62,222 bases of DNA from Palleronia sediminis. Its GTDB lineage: Bacteria; Pseudomonadota; Alphaproteobacteria; Rhodobacterales; Rhodobacteraceae. Shown in pieces: positions 48,168 through 56,499 of the stretch. The notes below the pieces were generated by a model. It was not told the origin of the DNA and searched no databases. It was given only the letters and a program-made list of their open reading frames with translations. The stretch is from positions 1 through 62,222 of the forward strand of contig NZ_SNAA01000019.1 in NCBI RefSeq assembly GCF_004358695.1, given 5' to 3'. The position numbers were made by a program, and so were the translations under genes. Each line of letters begins with the position of its first letter. The stretch's first letter is position 1.

Positions 48168-48572
48168 ATGATCGGACGATTGAATCACGTGGCTATCGCG
48201 GTCCCCGATCTCGAGGCCTCGGCGGCCCAGTATCGCGACACGCTGGGCGCACAGGTCGGCCCGCCCCTCGACCAGCCCGATCACGGGGTGACGGTGGTGT
48301 TCATCGACCTGCCGAACACCAAGATCGAACTGCTGCACCCGCTGGGCGACGCCTCGCCCGTCGCCGCCTTTCTCGAGCGCAACCCGTCGGGCGGCATCCA
48401 TCACATCTGCTACGAGGTGGACGATATCGGCGCCGCCGCCGCGCGGCTGCGGGCGGGCGGCGCGCGGGTGCTGGGCGACGGCACGCCGCGGATCGGGGCG
48501 CATGGCAAGCCCGTCCTGTTCCTGCACCCCAAGGATTTCAATGGCTGCCTCATCGAACTGGAGCAAATCTGA
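48168..48572 (+). CDS. mce: methylmalonyl-CoA epimerase
   Basis: 134 residues, glyoxalase/VOC fold. LNHVAIAVPDLEASAAQYRDTLGAQVG with metal His6 region, IELLHPLGDASPVAAFLERNPSGGIHHICYEVDDI and FLHPKDFNGCLIELEQ with the closing Glu are diagnostic. It converts (S)- to (R)-methylmalonyl-CoA for propionate and branched-chain breakdown. It overlaps the DUF1467 gene by one base (TGATG). Paired with DUF1467 in many Rhodobacteraceae. Confidence 0.96.
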   Translation: MIGRLNHVAIAVPDLEASAAQYRDTLGAQVGPPLDQPDHGVTVVFIDLPNTKIELLHPLGDASPVAAFLERNPSGGIHHICYEVDDIGAAAARLRAGGARVLGDGTPRIGAHGKPVLFLHPKDFNGCLIELEQI

Positions 48573-48862
48573 TGGCGATCACCTCGGCGCTGGTTCTCTA
48601 CGCGGTCTGCTGGTTCATGACCCTCTTCGTCGTGCTGCCCATCGGGCTCAGGACGCAGGGCGATGTCGGCGAGATCGAGCCGGGCACCCATGCCGGCGCC
48701 CCGGCCGACCTGTCGATGAAACGCAAGTTCCTGTGGACCACGGTGGCCGGCACGGTGATCTGGGCGATCATCAGCGCGATCATCATCTGGGGCGGGATCA
48801 GCGTCCGCGATCTCGACTGGTTCGACCGGATGGACCCGCCCGCGGCCGCGACGACGGGCTAG
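48572..48862 (+). CDS. DUF1467 family membrane protein
   Basis: 96 residues with two membrane segments (about 5-25 and 55-75). TSALVLYAVCWFMTLFVVLPIGLRTQGDVGEIEPGTHAGAPA and the cytoplasmic KRKFLWTTVAGTVIWAI segment are the DUF1467 pattern. Function unknown. It starts in the TGA of mce (TGATG). Its TAG stop and that of the facing EI24 gene share the single CTAG at 48859-48862. Confidence 0.9.
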   Translation: MAITSALVLYAVCWFMTLFVVLPIGLRTQGDVGEIEPGTHAGAPADLSMKRKFLWTTVAGTVIWAIISAIIIWGGISVRDLDWFDRMDPPAAATTG

Positions 48863-49551
48863 TGCGCCGGCAGGCGGTGGTAGAGGTGGGTAAAGCTCGC
48901 CGCGCCGAGAACCGGGACGACGAGCCCCAGAACCGGCACGAGCAGCGGCAGCGCCATGACGCAACCCGCCGCCCAGATCCGCAGCGCATGGCGCTGGCGC
49001 AGCCGCGCGGCCCCCTCGCGGCCCAGCCTGCGCGTCGCGACAAGCTGGAAATACTCGCGCCCCAGCAAATAGCCGTTCAGCGCCAGAAAGATCACCGGCG
49101 CAAGCGGCGGCAAAATCAGGTAGGCCACCAGCGCGACGAGGTTCGCCACGATCAGCACGCCGAGAAACGCGATCGAATCGCGCAACCCCTGGGCGAATGA
49201 CAGGCGTGGCGCAGGGGGCAAAGCGGGATAGTGCCGGGCCTCGACCGCGTCGGTCACATCGTCGAGAAACAGCCCCGTAAAGGCCGAGGCGACGGGCACC
49301 ATGACGAAACCCGATAGCAGCACCAGAACGAGGATCGAGGCACCCGACAGCACGTCGTCGATCCACCCGACCGGCCCGACAAAGGGCAGGGTCAGCGTAT
49401 CGGGCAGCCACCAGTTCAAGAGCCATAGGATCGCGGCATAGAACGCCACCAGCAACAGCAGCGTCAGCCCGATCCCGGTGATAAAGACTCGCTGGAACCG
49501 CGCATCGCCGATCTGCGCCAGTGCGCGGCGGACATCCGACAGAAAGCTCAT
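48859..49551 (-). CDS. EI24 domain membrane protein
   Basis: 230 residues with five or six membrane segments. FLSDVRRALAQIGDARFQRVF at the start and VMVPVASAFTGLFLDDVTDAVEARHYPALPPAP in the middle are typical of the EI24/CysZ-like family, some of whose members import sulfate. Substrate unknown here. ATG 49551 overlaps the nitroreductase TGA as ATGA. Convergent with DUF1467 and sharing its stop-codon palindrome. Confidence 0.9.
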   Translation of the reverse strand: MSFLSDVRRALAQIGDARFQRVFITGIGLTLLLLVAFYAAILWLLNWWLPDTLTLPFVGPVGWIDDVLSGASILVLVLLSGFVMVPVASAFTGLFLDDVTDAVEARHYPALPPAPRLSFAQGLRDSIAFLGVLIVANLVALVAYLILPPLAPVIFLALNGYLLGREYFQLVATRRLGREGAARLRQRHALRIWAAGCVMALPLLVPVLGLVVPVLGAASFTHLYHRLPAH

Positions 49552-50126
49552 TCGAGACGCCACTCGATCCGGGCGGCAGGGTCGGGCCGCGGGCGGTCGG
49601 GCGGCACGCTGCTTGCCGTGCCGATATGGATGAAGCCCGCGATCCACTCGTCCTCGGCAAGACCCAGCCCCTCACGGGCGAAGGTCGGGTCGTGGCTGAC
49701 CCAGCCCGAAAGCCACTGCGCCCCCCAGCCCGCGGCCAGCGCGGCCGACAGCAGGTTCTGACAGACCGCCCCCGCCGACAGGGCCTGTTCGACCGGGGGG
49801 ACGCCATCGGACGGCTTGGGGCACCCGATCACCGCCACCGCCAGATGCGCGTCGGCGAATTGCCTGCGCTGCTTGTCGATGGCGGCGGCGTCGCGACCCA
49901 GCGCGGCCCCCCGTGGCGCGACGAGATCGGCAAGCTGGCCCAGCGCGTCGCGCCCCAGCACGATCAGCCGCCACGGCTCGAGCTTCTTGTGGTCGGGCAC
50001 GCGCAGTCCGATGCGCAGGATCGGCCCGAGCGCATCGGCATCCGGCACCGGCAGGCCCAGCGTCTTGGACGGGCGCGAGCGGCGCGTGGCGAGGAATTCG
50101 AGTACGGGGAGGTTCGGATCGGGCAT
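49548..50126 (-). CDS. nitroreductase family protein
   Basis: 192 residues. FLATRRSRPSKTLGLPVPD, the PDHKKLEPWRLIVLG FMN-binding region, AGAVCQNLLSAALAAGWGAQWLSGW and GFIHIGTAS are the family features. FMN-dependent NAD(P)H reductase of unknown physiological substrate. Overlaps the EI24 gene by ATGA. Confidence 0.92.
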   Translation of the reverse strand: MPDPNLPVLEFLATRRSRPSKTLGLPVPDADALGPILRIGLRVPDHKKLEPWRLIVLGRDALGQLADLVAPRGAALGRDAAAIDKQRRQFADAHLAVAVIGCPKPSDGVPPVEQALSAGAVCQNLLSAALAAGWGAQWLSGWVSHDPTFAREGLGLAEDEWIAGFIHIGTASSVPPDRPRPDPAARIEWRLE

Positions 50127-50201
50127 GGCGGTCTCCGCTTGTGTCGCCCCGATGTCGGCGCAGGGCGGCGCATCGTCAAGCGCGGCCGCTCTGATCCGCC
50201 C

Positions 50202-50438
50202 TCATCCCTTGCGCCGGTTCAGCCGGTAGCTGCCTTCAGGCAGGTCGAGCGCGGCAGCCAGGTCGCGAAGCTGCGACAGGCTTAGCGTGACGGTGCGGAC
50301 GATATCGCGTTCGTCGGCCTGCGCCACGGTGACGCAATCCTCGAAGGCGTGGATCGTCACGTCCTCGAACCGGTGGCTCGAGGGCTCGTCGACAAGCGTG
50401 ACGATGGTGGCGTCGAAATCGTGCTCGATGGTGAACAT
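50202..50438 (-). CDS. hypothetical protein, 78 residues
   Basis: A small soluble protein with many acidic residues in the first half (EHDFDATIVTLVDEPSSHRFEDVTIHAFEDCVTVAQADERDIV) and a basic tail (LPEGSYRLNRRKG). Not recognised. It lies head-to-head with the M48 gene, whose ATG is 97 bases away. The ribosome-binding site is weak, so the start is uncertain. Confidence 0.65.
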   Translation of the reverse strand: MFTIEHDFDATIVTLVDEPSSHRFEDVTIHAFEDCVTVAQADERDIVRTVTLSLSQLRDLAAALDLPEGSYRLNRRKG

Positions 50439-50534
50439 GACGGACACGCTATGCCAGCTTTCGAGCCGAGCGAAAGGGTGGAGTCGGCATCGCCCCGCGC
50501 TATCCTGCACGAAACACCAGCCGGAAAGACCTTC

Positions 50535-51236
50535 ATGCGATTGCTTGCCTGTCTCCTGTGCCTCGCCCTGGCGGCCTGCGCGCGCCCCGCGGTGGTCGTC
50601 GTTCCGGCAGCGGCGCCCCCCGAAGCCGCGCGCGCGATCCGCGACCCCTCGATCGCCGCGCGCGATTTCATCGCCGTGGTCGAGCGGGTCATGCCCGTCG
50701 CGGTCGAGGCCTGCCGCGCGCAGCGCCGTGCGATCCGGTGCGATTACGGCGTGGTGGTCGACGACCGGCTGACGGTGCCGCCCAACGCCTTTCAGACCGT
50801 GGCACCCGATGGCCGCCCCATCGTCGGCTTTACCCTGCCCCTGATTCTGCTGGCCGAGAATCCAGACGAGCTGGCCTTCGTGCTTTCGCACGAGGCCGCC
50901 CACCACATCGCGGGCCATATCACGCGGGGCGAGGTCTCGGCGCGGCAGACCGCCGCGCTGGCCGCGGCAGTGGCCACGCTGCGCGGCGGCGACGCCGTGG
51001 CCATCAGGCGCGCGCGCGATATCGGGGCCTTTGTCGGCGCGCGTCGCTATTCCAAGGATTTCGAGCTCGAGGCCGACGCGCTCGGGGCGCGGATCGCGCT
51101 GGCCGCGGGGTTCGATCCGCTGCGCGGCATCGGGTTCTTCTACGACGGGCCCGACCCCGGCAACGAGTTCCTGGGCACCCATCCCCCCAATGCCGACCGT
51201 ATCGCCACCGTGCGCGCCGTCGTGGCGGGCGGCTGA
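50535..51236 (+). CDS. M48 family metallopeptidase lipoprotein
   Basis: 233 residues. A lipoprotein signal (LALAAC, Cys15) is followed by a zinc peptidase domain with HEAAH at residues 119-123, AGHITRGEVSARQ, and the third ligand in FELEADALGARIA, closing with GTHPPNADRIATV. It resembles periplasmic Oma1/LoiP-type M48B peptidases. ATG 50535 (MRLLACLL) gives a normal signal peptide, while the longer frame to 50349 does not. Target protein unknown. Confidence 0.92.
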   Translation: MRLLACLLCLALAACARPAVVVVPAAAPPEAARAIRDPSIAARDFIAVVERVMPVAVEACRAQRRAIRCDYGVVVDDRLTVPPNAFQTVAPDGRPIVGFTLPLILLAENPDELAFVLSHEAAHHIAGHITRGEVSARQTAALAAAVATLRGGDAVAIRRARDIGAFVGARRYSKDFELEADALGARIALAAGFDPLRGIGFFYDGPDPGNEFLGTHPPNADRIATVRAVVAGG

Positions 51237-51239
51237 GAT

Positions 51240-51253
51240 TTGATCCAGATCAG
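51240..51253 (+). promoter_or_regulatory. predicted FnrL/FNR-type binding site
   Basis: TTGATCCAGATCAG fits TTGAT-N4-ATCAA at nine of ten defined positions (G instead of A at the end). It lies 62 bases before the DUF6455 ATG and just after the M48 stop. FnrL is the oxygen-responsive activator of Rhodobacteraceae, so anaerobic induction of the next gene is likely (inference). Confidence 0.6.
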
Positions 51254-51314
51254 CGCGGGGGAGGCGCGCCGCGTCCAGTCTGATCCATGTTGTCACCGAG
51301 ACCGGAGAGACTGG

Positions 51315-51563
51315 ATGCCCGATACCGCATTGCACCGCGTACAGGGAATGCGCCAGGCGCTTGGACTTGCGCGAATGCCCGAGGATGCCGACGAGACGAG
51401 CGACCTGGTCGCCCGGTGCCGGACCTGCAGCAAGCCCGGCGCCTGCGCGAAATGGCTCGACGCGCTCGAGATCGAGGCGCCCCGCGCCCCCGCCTACTGC
51501 GTCAATCGTGGCCGGCTCGAGGGCGAGCGGCGCGCGGGTATCGACGCGGCGCGCGCCGGCTGA
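51315..51563 (+). CDS. DUF6455 family cysteine-rich protein
   Basis: 82 residues. Four cysteines at 35, 38, 44 and 62 (ARCRTCSKPGACAKWLDALEIEAPRAPAYCVNRGRLE) give the DUF6455 pattern and suggest a metal or Fe-S site. No signal peptide. GGAGAG precedes ATG 51315. A predicted FnrL site upstream suggests low-oxygen control. Function unknown. Convergent with rimO across 12 bases. Confidence 0.87.
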   Translation: MPDTALHRVQGMRQALGLARMPEDADETSDLVARCRTCSKPGACAKWLDALEIEAPRAPAYCVNRGRLEGERRAGIDAARAG

Positions 51564-51575
51564 GCGCGGCCGGCC

Positions 51576-52943
51576 TCAGGCGAGCCGGCCCCAAAGGTCG
51601 TATTCCCCGGCCTCGTCGACCAGCACCGTGACGATATCGCCGGGGCTCAGCGCTTCGGCGCCCTCGTCGATATAGAGATGGCCGTCGATCTCGGGCGCGT
51701 CGCCCATCGTGCGGCAGGTCGCGCCCTCGGCATCGACCGCATCCACGATGACGGGCAGGCGCGTGCCGACCCGCGCGGCCAGCTTGGCCTCGGAAATCGC
51801 CTGCGCCTTCTGCATAAAACGGTCCCAGCGCTCCTGCTTGACGACGTCCGGCACGTGATCGGGCAGCGCGTTCGACCGCGCCCCGGCCACGTTCTCGTAC
51901 TGAAAGCACCCGACCCGGTCGAGCTGCGCCTCGTCCAGCCAGTCGAGCAGATAGGCGAATTCCTCCTCGGTCTCGCCGGGATAGCCCACGATAAAGGTCG
52001 AGCGCAGCACCAGCTCGGGGCAGGCGGCCCGCCAGGCCGCGATCTCGTCGAGCGTCCGCGCGCTGGCCGCGGGCCGCGCCATGCGCCGCAGAACCTGCGG
52101 ATGGGCATGCTGGAACGGGATGTCGAGATAGGGCAGCACGCCGCTCGCCCCGTCGGCCATCAGAGGCACCAGGTCGCGGACATGGGGATAGGGATAGACA
52201 TAATGGAGCCGCACCCACGTCCCCAGCGTGCCGAGATCGCGCGCCAGGTCGAGGATCGGCGCCTTGGCATCGCGATCCCTGAGATCGGTCCCGTAGGCCG
52301 AGGTATCCTGCGAGATGACCAGGAGTTCCCGCACCCCGGCCTTAACCAGCCGCTCGGCCTCGCGCATCACCGCCTTGTGGGGGCGCGATTGCAGACGCCC
52401 GCGCATGTCGGGGATGATGCAGAACCTGCAGGCGTGGTTGCAGCCCTCGGAAATCTTGAGATAGCTGTAATGCCGCGGCGTCAGGCTCACTCCGCTCGCA
52501 GGAAGCAGGTCGACAAAGGGATCGGGCGCGGGCGGCACGGCGGCATGGACGGCGTCGAGCACCTGTTCGTATTGATGCGGGCCGGTGACGGCAAGAACCG
52601 TGGGATGCGCGCCGGTGATGTAATCGGGCTCGGCCCCGAGACAGCCGGTGACGATCACGCGGCCGTTCTCGGTCAATGCCTCGCCGATGGCCTCGAGGCT
52701 TTCGACCTTGGCCGAATCGAGGAATCCGCAGGTGTTCACGATCACCGCGTCCGCCCCGGCGTAATCGGGCGAGATGCCATAGCCCTCGGCCCTCAGCCTC
52801 GTCAGGATGCGCTCGCTGTCGACCAGCGCCTTGGGACAGCCCAGCGACACCATGCCGATGCGCGGCTGGCCGGGGCGGGCATCGCCGCCGAGGATCGCGC
52901 GGGGTGCGAGGTCGGGGCGCAGTTCGGGCGGGTTGTGGCTCAT
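51576..52943 (-). CDS. rimO: ribosomal protein uS12 methylthiotransferase RimO
   Basis: 455 residues. Radical-SAM methylthiotransferase acting on the conserved Asp of ribosomal protein S12. An N-terminal UPF0004 domain with C36, C72 and C101 ligating one Fe-S cluster; radical SAM motif CNHACRFC with C168, C172 and C175; a C-terminal TRAM domain. [17 protein letters not shown] and [19 protein letters not shown] are RimO rather than MiaB signatures. Leftward; divergent from the lytic transglycosylase. Confidence 0.97.
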   Translation of the reverse strand: MSHNPPELRPDLAPRAILGGDARPGQPRIGMVSLGCPKALVDSERILTRLRAEGYGISPDYAGADAVIVNTCGFLDSAKVESLEAIGEALTENGRVIVTGCLGAEPDYITGAHPTVLAVTGPHQYEQVLDAVHAAVPPAPDPFVDLLPASGVSLTPRHYSYLKISEGCNHACRFCIIPDMRGRLQSRPHKAVMREAERLVKAGVRELLVISQDTSAYGTDLRDRDAKAPILDLARDLGTLGTWVRLHYVYPYPHVRDLVPLMADGASGVLPYLDIPFQHAHPQVLRRMARPAASARTLDEIAAWRAACPELVLRSTFIVGYPGETEEEFAYLLDWLDEAQLDRVGCFQYENVAGARSNALPDHVPDVVKQERWDRFMQKAQAISEAKLAARVGTRLPVIVDAVDAEGATCRTMGDAPEIDGHLYIDEGAEALSPGDIVTVLVDEAGEYDLWGRLA

Positions 52944-53058
52944 CCGCGCTGCCCTAGCGGCTTTCGACCGGCGGCGGAAGCGGCCCGATGGGCGGAACCG
53001 CGCCGATCGCGATCAAATTATCTTGCCCGGCCGGACGCCGGGCGGCACAGAAAAAGGC

Positions 53059-53550
53059 ATGAAACAGATCGCCCTTATCGCCTGCCTGGCGCTTGCGGCC
53101 TGCGGCGCCCGTCCGCCCCAGCCCGACGTGACCCGCGCGGAGGCCTCGTTCTCGCTCAATCCGAACGAAACGCCGGCCATCCGCGCCACGATCAACCGCT
53201 ACGCCGATCATTACGGCGTGCCCCGCAGCCTCGTTCACCGGGTGATCCAGCGCGAAAGCGACTATCGCCCCGCCGCGCGCAACGGGCCCTATTACGGCAT
53301 GATGCAGATCCTGCCGCAGACGGCGCGGACCATGGGCCATGACGGCCCTGCGTCCGAGCTTCTGACGACCGAGGGCAACCTGCGCTGGGCGGTGAAATAC
53401 CTGCGCGGCGCATGGATGGTCAGCGACGGCGACGAACACGACGCGATGATGTGGTATGCCCGCGGCTATTATTACGAGGCCAAGAATCGCTGCCTGCTGG
53501 TCGAGACCGGCCTGAACACGCGCGAGACGGCGCGTCATTGCAAGGGATAG
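53059..53550 (+). CDS. lytic transglycosylase lipoprotein
   Basis: 163 residues, with a lipoprotein signal (LALAAC, Cys15). SLT domain: RYADHYGVPRSLVHRVIQRESDYRPAARNG (Glu66 is the catalytic acid), PYYGMMQILPQTARTMG and NLRWAVKYLRG. It cleaves peptidoglycan with formation of 1,6-anhydro ends at the envelope. AAAAAGGC lies just before the ATG at 53059. The tRNA-Met gene begins nine bases after its stop on the other strand. Confidence 0.93.
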   Translation: MKQIALIACLALAACGARPPQPDVTRAEASFSLNPNETPAIRATINRYADHYGVPRSLVHRVIQRESDYRPAARNGPYYGMMQILPQTARTMGHDGPASELLTTEGNLRWAVKYLRGAWMVSDGDEHDAMMWYARGYYYEAKNRCLLVETGLNTRETARHCKG

Positions 53551-53559
53551 GGGTTCGGA

Positions 53560-53636
53560 TGGTAGCGTGGGGCGGACTTGAACCGCCGACCCCAGCATTA
53601 TGAGTGCTGTGCTCTAACCAGCTGAGCTACCACGCC
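53560..53636 (-). tRNA. tRNA-Met (anticodon CAT), elongator type
   Basis: 77 bases with an encoded CCA at 53560-53562. The acceptor stem GGCGTGG/CCACGCT, the D-arm, the TTCAAGTCC T-loop and the anticodon loop CTCATAA are complete, with anticodon CAT on the minus strand (plus 53600-53602). The acceptor closes with a G-U pair rather than the initiator C-A mismatch, and the body is the elongator kind rather than the initiator one. Confidence 0.95.
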
Positions 53637-53651
53637 GCACATCCGGGGTGG

Positions 53652-53680
53652 CAGGTATCGCCGCCCGCGGGGCCTGTCAA
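53652..53680 (-). promoter_or_regulatory. predicted sigma-70 promoter of tRNA-Met
   Basis: On the minus strand TTGACA (53680-53675), a 17-base spacer and TACCTG (53657-53652), followed by 15 bases to the mature 5' end at 53636. A very good match. Confidence 0.7.
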
Positions 53681-53723
53681 GCGCCGTATCGGGGCGATCT
53701 TGGGGCAGGGCGGACCGCCCCCG

Positions 53724-53744
53724 TCTTCTCTTTCTCAAATACCC
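53724..53744 (-). repeat. short intergenic A/T-rich repeat, copy 3
   Basis: On the minus strand GGGTATTTGAGAAAGAGAAG(A), matching copies at 25736 and 32310. It lies between the FAD oxidoreductase stop and the tRNA-Met gene. Confidence 0.55.
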
Positions 53745-53770
53745 GATCGCGCCGCCCTTTCCCGCCCGGC

Positions 53771-54808
53771 TCAGCCGCCGGGGTCGAAGCGGAACGGCGC
53801 GGGAATCCGGTCGCGCCCCTCGAGCACGAGATCGGCCATCACGTCGGCGATGCCGGGCGCCATGCCGAAACCGATCTTGAAGCCTCCGTTCGCGATGAAA
53901 TGGCCCTCGCGCCCCGGCCATGCCCCGAGGATGGGGGCGCGGCTGCGGGCGCGGGGCCGTAGACCCGCCCAGCGTTCGAGGACCGGCGCATCGGCCAGCG
54001 CCGGCAGGGCCGCACGGGCCCGTGCGATCACCTCGTCGAGCTGAGCGTCGGTGGTCGTCGGCGCGTCGAACGCCCGCTCGGTGGTCGAGCCGATGGCGGT
54101 CGTGCCGTCGGCATGGGGCACGATATGCAGCCCGTCGACAAAGACCTGTGCGGCGCCCCGCGCATCGTGGCCCAAGAGGGCCGCCTGTCCCTTGATACCC
54201 TGTCCGACGGGCCGTCCGAAGCTCTCCGACAGCAGGTCGAGCCCGGCGGCGCCGGTGGCGTGGATCACCGGCCCGCGCGGCTGGCCTTCGGCCTCGATCG
54301 CCGCGCCGCGCCGGCGCAGCGCATCGGCCAGCGCCGTGACCGCGCGGCGGGGGTGCAGATGCGCCGAAAGCGTATCGCGAACGTAGAGCCCCGTGGGCGC
54401 GCGAGGTGCGAAGGGGCCGGGCGCGTCGGTGACGATCCATTCGGCCCGCCCCTGCCAAAGGTCGCGGGCGGTGACGCTTCGGGCATGGGCAAGCCTCACG
54501 GCCGCGTCCTCGGCGAGGGGCTGGAGGCGCCCCGTGGCCGTGTATCCGGGGTCGCACGGCGTGGCCTCGGCCACGTCGGCCCAGAACCCGCGCGCGGCCA
54601 GCAGGCTGTCGAGCTGGAACGCCTTTTTCTCGTTCCAGGCCTCGGGCACATGAGGGGCGAGCGCGCCGACCAGCCCGCCGGACGCGCCGGCCCCCGGCCC
54701 GCAAGGTTCGATCACCGTCACCGTTGCGTCCCGCGCGCGGCAGGCCCAGGCGATCGACAGGCCGATGATGCCCGCCCCGAGGATGGTGACGTCCTGCGTG
54801 CTTGCCAT
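53771..54808 (-). CDS. FAD-dependent oxidoreductase, MnmC C-terminal-domain-like
   Basis: 345 residues of the D-amino-acid-oxidase fold: ILGAGIIGLSIAWACR (GxGxxG at 11-16) binds FAD, GASGGLVGALAPHVPEAWNEKKAFQL is close to MnmC2 proteins, and GLRPRARSRAPILGAWPG ... FIANGGFKIGFGMAPGIADVMADLVL closes the domain. In E. coli the two MnmC activities are fused. Here the methyltransferase (MnmD-like) is a separate gene facing away from this one. Demodification of cmnm5(s2)U to nm5(s2)U at the tRNA wobble position is the expected role, though a general amino-acid oxidase is not excluded. Confidence 0.85.
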   Translation of the reverse strand: MASTQDVTILGAGIIGLSIAWACRARDATVTVIEPCGPGAGASGGLVGALAPHVPEAWNEKKAFQLDSLLAARGFWADVAEATPCDPGYTATGRLQPLAEDAAVRLAHARSVTARDLWQGRAEWIVTDAPGPFAPRAPTGLYVRDTLSAHLHPRRAVTALADALRRRGAAIEAEGQPRGPVIHATGAAGLDLLSESFGRPVGQGIKGQAALLGHDARGAAQVFVDGLHIVPHADGTTAIGSTTERAFDAPTTTDAQLDEVIARARAALPALADAPVLERWAGLRPRARSRAPILGAWPGREGHFIANGGFKIGFGMAPGIADVMADLVLEGRDRIPAPFRFDPGG

Positions 54809-54861
54809 TCCGCCCCCGACCCGTCTAGCGATGGGCGCAGGAAACCGGGTCCGGGGCCGCG

Positions 54862-55575
54862 ATGCAATCCCATGACGAAGAAGGGCTCGACTGGCGCGAT
54901 GGCGTCCCGGTCTCGCGCCGGTTCGACGATCCGTATTTCTCGCTGCAAGGCGGGGCGGCCGAGACGGCGCATGTCTTTCTCGATGGCAACGACCTGCCTG
55001 CGCGGCTTTGCGACGGGTTTCACGTCGCCGAGCTGGGATTCGGTACCGGTCTGAACCTCTGCGTCCTGATGCGGGCCTGGGCCGCGACGGGACGGTCCGG
55101 GCAGATCCGGTTCACCAGTTTCGAGGCCCATCCGCTTTCCCTCCCCGAGATGGAGCGTGCCCACGCCGCCTTTTCCGCGCTCGCGGCCGAGACCGCGCTG
55201 CTTCGGCGGGCCTGGGCCGGGCGCGACGCGGCGGGCGGGCTCGATGCCGATCTCGGATCGGTGCGCCTGTGCGTGATCGCGGGCGATGCCGCGCGGCGCC
55301 TGCCCGAATGGGGCGGCGTGGCGGATGCGTGGTTCCTCGACGGGTTCGCCCCGGCAAAGAACCCCGCGCTCTGGTCCGACGCGATCCTGCACGAGGTCGC
55401 CCGGCATACCGCGCCGGGCGGCAGTTTCGCCACCTATACCGCCGCGGGCCATGTCCGACGGGCGCTCGGGGCGGCGGGCTTTGCGGTCGCGCGGGTGCCG
55501 GGTTTCGGCCGCAAGCGTCACATGACGACCGGGCGGCGCATCGACGGGTTCGACAGCGCCGGAATTGGGGCGTAA
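54862..55575 (+). CDS. mnmD: tRNA (5-methylaminomethyl-2-thiouridine) methyltransferase, MnmD-like
   Basis: 237 residues. DWRDGVPVSRRFDDPYFSLQGGAAETAHVFLDGNDLPARL at the start, HVAELGFGTGLNLCVLMRAW as the SAM-binding motif, ADAWFLDGFAPAKNPALWSD with the catalytic Asp, and GFGRKRHMTTGRR at the end are all diagnostic of the N-terminal half of MnmC, present here as a stand-alone methyltransferase. It makes mnm5(s2)U34. Divergent from the FAD oxidase gene across 53 bases, so the pair is a split MnmC. Confidence 0.93.
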   Translation: MQSHDEEGLDWRDGVPVSRRFDDPYFSLQGGAAETAHVFLDGNDLPARLCDGFHVAELGFGTGLNLCVLMRAWAATGRSGQIRFTSFEAHPLSLPEMERAHAAFSALAAETALLRRAWAGRDAAGGLDADLGSVRLCVIAGDAARRLPEWGGVADAWFLDGFAPAKNPALWSDAILHEVARHTAPGGSFATYTAAGHVRRALGAAGFAVARVPGFGRKRHMTTGRRIDGFDSAGIGA

Positions 55576-55611
55576 GGGCCAAGCGCGAGAGGCAGCCGCG
55601 GGCGATGCGAC

Positions 55612-56499
55612 ATGACCGAACAGAACACCCGGCTGGGCATCCTGCTGATGGTGGCCACGACCTTTGTTTTCGCGGTGCAGGACGGCGTCTCGCGCCACCT
55701 CGCGGCGAATTACAACGTCATCATGGTCATCATGATCCGCTACTGGTTCTTCGCGGGGTTCGTCTGCCTCGTCGCCGCGCGCCAGCCGGGCGGCATCCGC
55801 GCGGCCGTGGCCACGACGCAACCGGGTGTGCAGGCGTTCCGGGGCGTTCTGCTGTCGGTCGAGGTCTGCATCATGGTCGCGGCCTTCGTGCTGCTGGGGC
55901 TGGTCGAGGCCCATGCCGTCTTTACCTGCTATCCCCTGCTCATCGCGGCGCTGTCGGGACCGATCCTCGGTGAAAAGGTCGGCTGGCGGCGCTGGGCGGC
56001 CATCGGGGTCGGCTTTGTCGGCATTCTCGTGATCCTGCGCCCTGGCTTCGGCGTTTTCAGCCCCGCGTCGCTGGTGGCGTTGACGGCGGCGTTCTGCTTC
56101 GCGCTCTACGGGCTTCTGACGCGCTATGTCTCGCGCCGCGACAGCACGGCGACGTCGTTCTTCTGGATCGGCGTCACGGGCGCGGCGGTCCTGACGCCGC
56201 CGGGCCTGTGGCTATGGGAGCCGATGAGCGCCGGGGACTGGGGATGGATGGCCGCGCTATGCGTGCTGGCCGCGCTGGGGCATTACATGCTGATCCGGTG
56301 CTACGAGGTCGCCGAGGCCAGCGCCGTGCAGCCCTTTGCCTATCTGCAACTCGTCTTTGCCAGCGCCATCGGCGTGTTCGTCCTGGGCGAGACGCTCGAC
56401 CCCGCCGTGGCGGCGGGGACGTGCATCGTGGTGGCGGCGGGCGTGTTCGCCCTGATCCGGGCCCGCAAGCGGGCGCAGGCCGGGCCTCAGGGCTTGTAG
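55612..56499 (+). CDS. EamA (DMT) family transporter
   Basis: 295 residues with ten predicted membrane segments in two EamA repeats. LGILLMVATTFVFAVQDGVSRHLAANYNVIMVIMIRYWF at the start and LGHYMLIRCYEVAEASAVQPFAYLQLVFASAIGVFVLGE in the second half are typical. Substrate unknown (metabolite or amino acid export is common). Its last 13 bases overlap the end of the convergent LacI gene. Confidence 0.92.
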   Translation: MTEQNTRLGILLMVATTFVFAVQDGVSRHLAANYNVIMVIMIRYWFFAGFVCLVAARQPGGIRAAVATTQPGVQAFRGVLLSVEVCIMVAAFVLLGLVEAHAVFTCYPLLIAALSGPILGEKVGWRRWAAIGVGFVGILVILRPGFGVFSPASLVALTAAFCFALYGLLTRYVSRRDSTATSFFWIGVTGAAVLTPPGLWLWEPMSAGDWGWMAALCVLAALGHYMLIRCYEVAEASAVQPFAYLQLVFASAIGVFVLGETLDPAVAAGTCIVVAAGVFALIRARKRAQAGPQGL

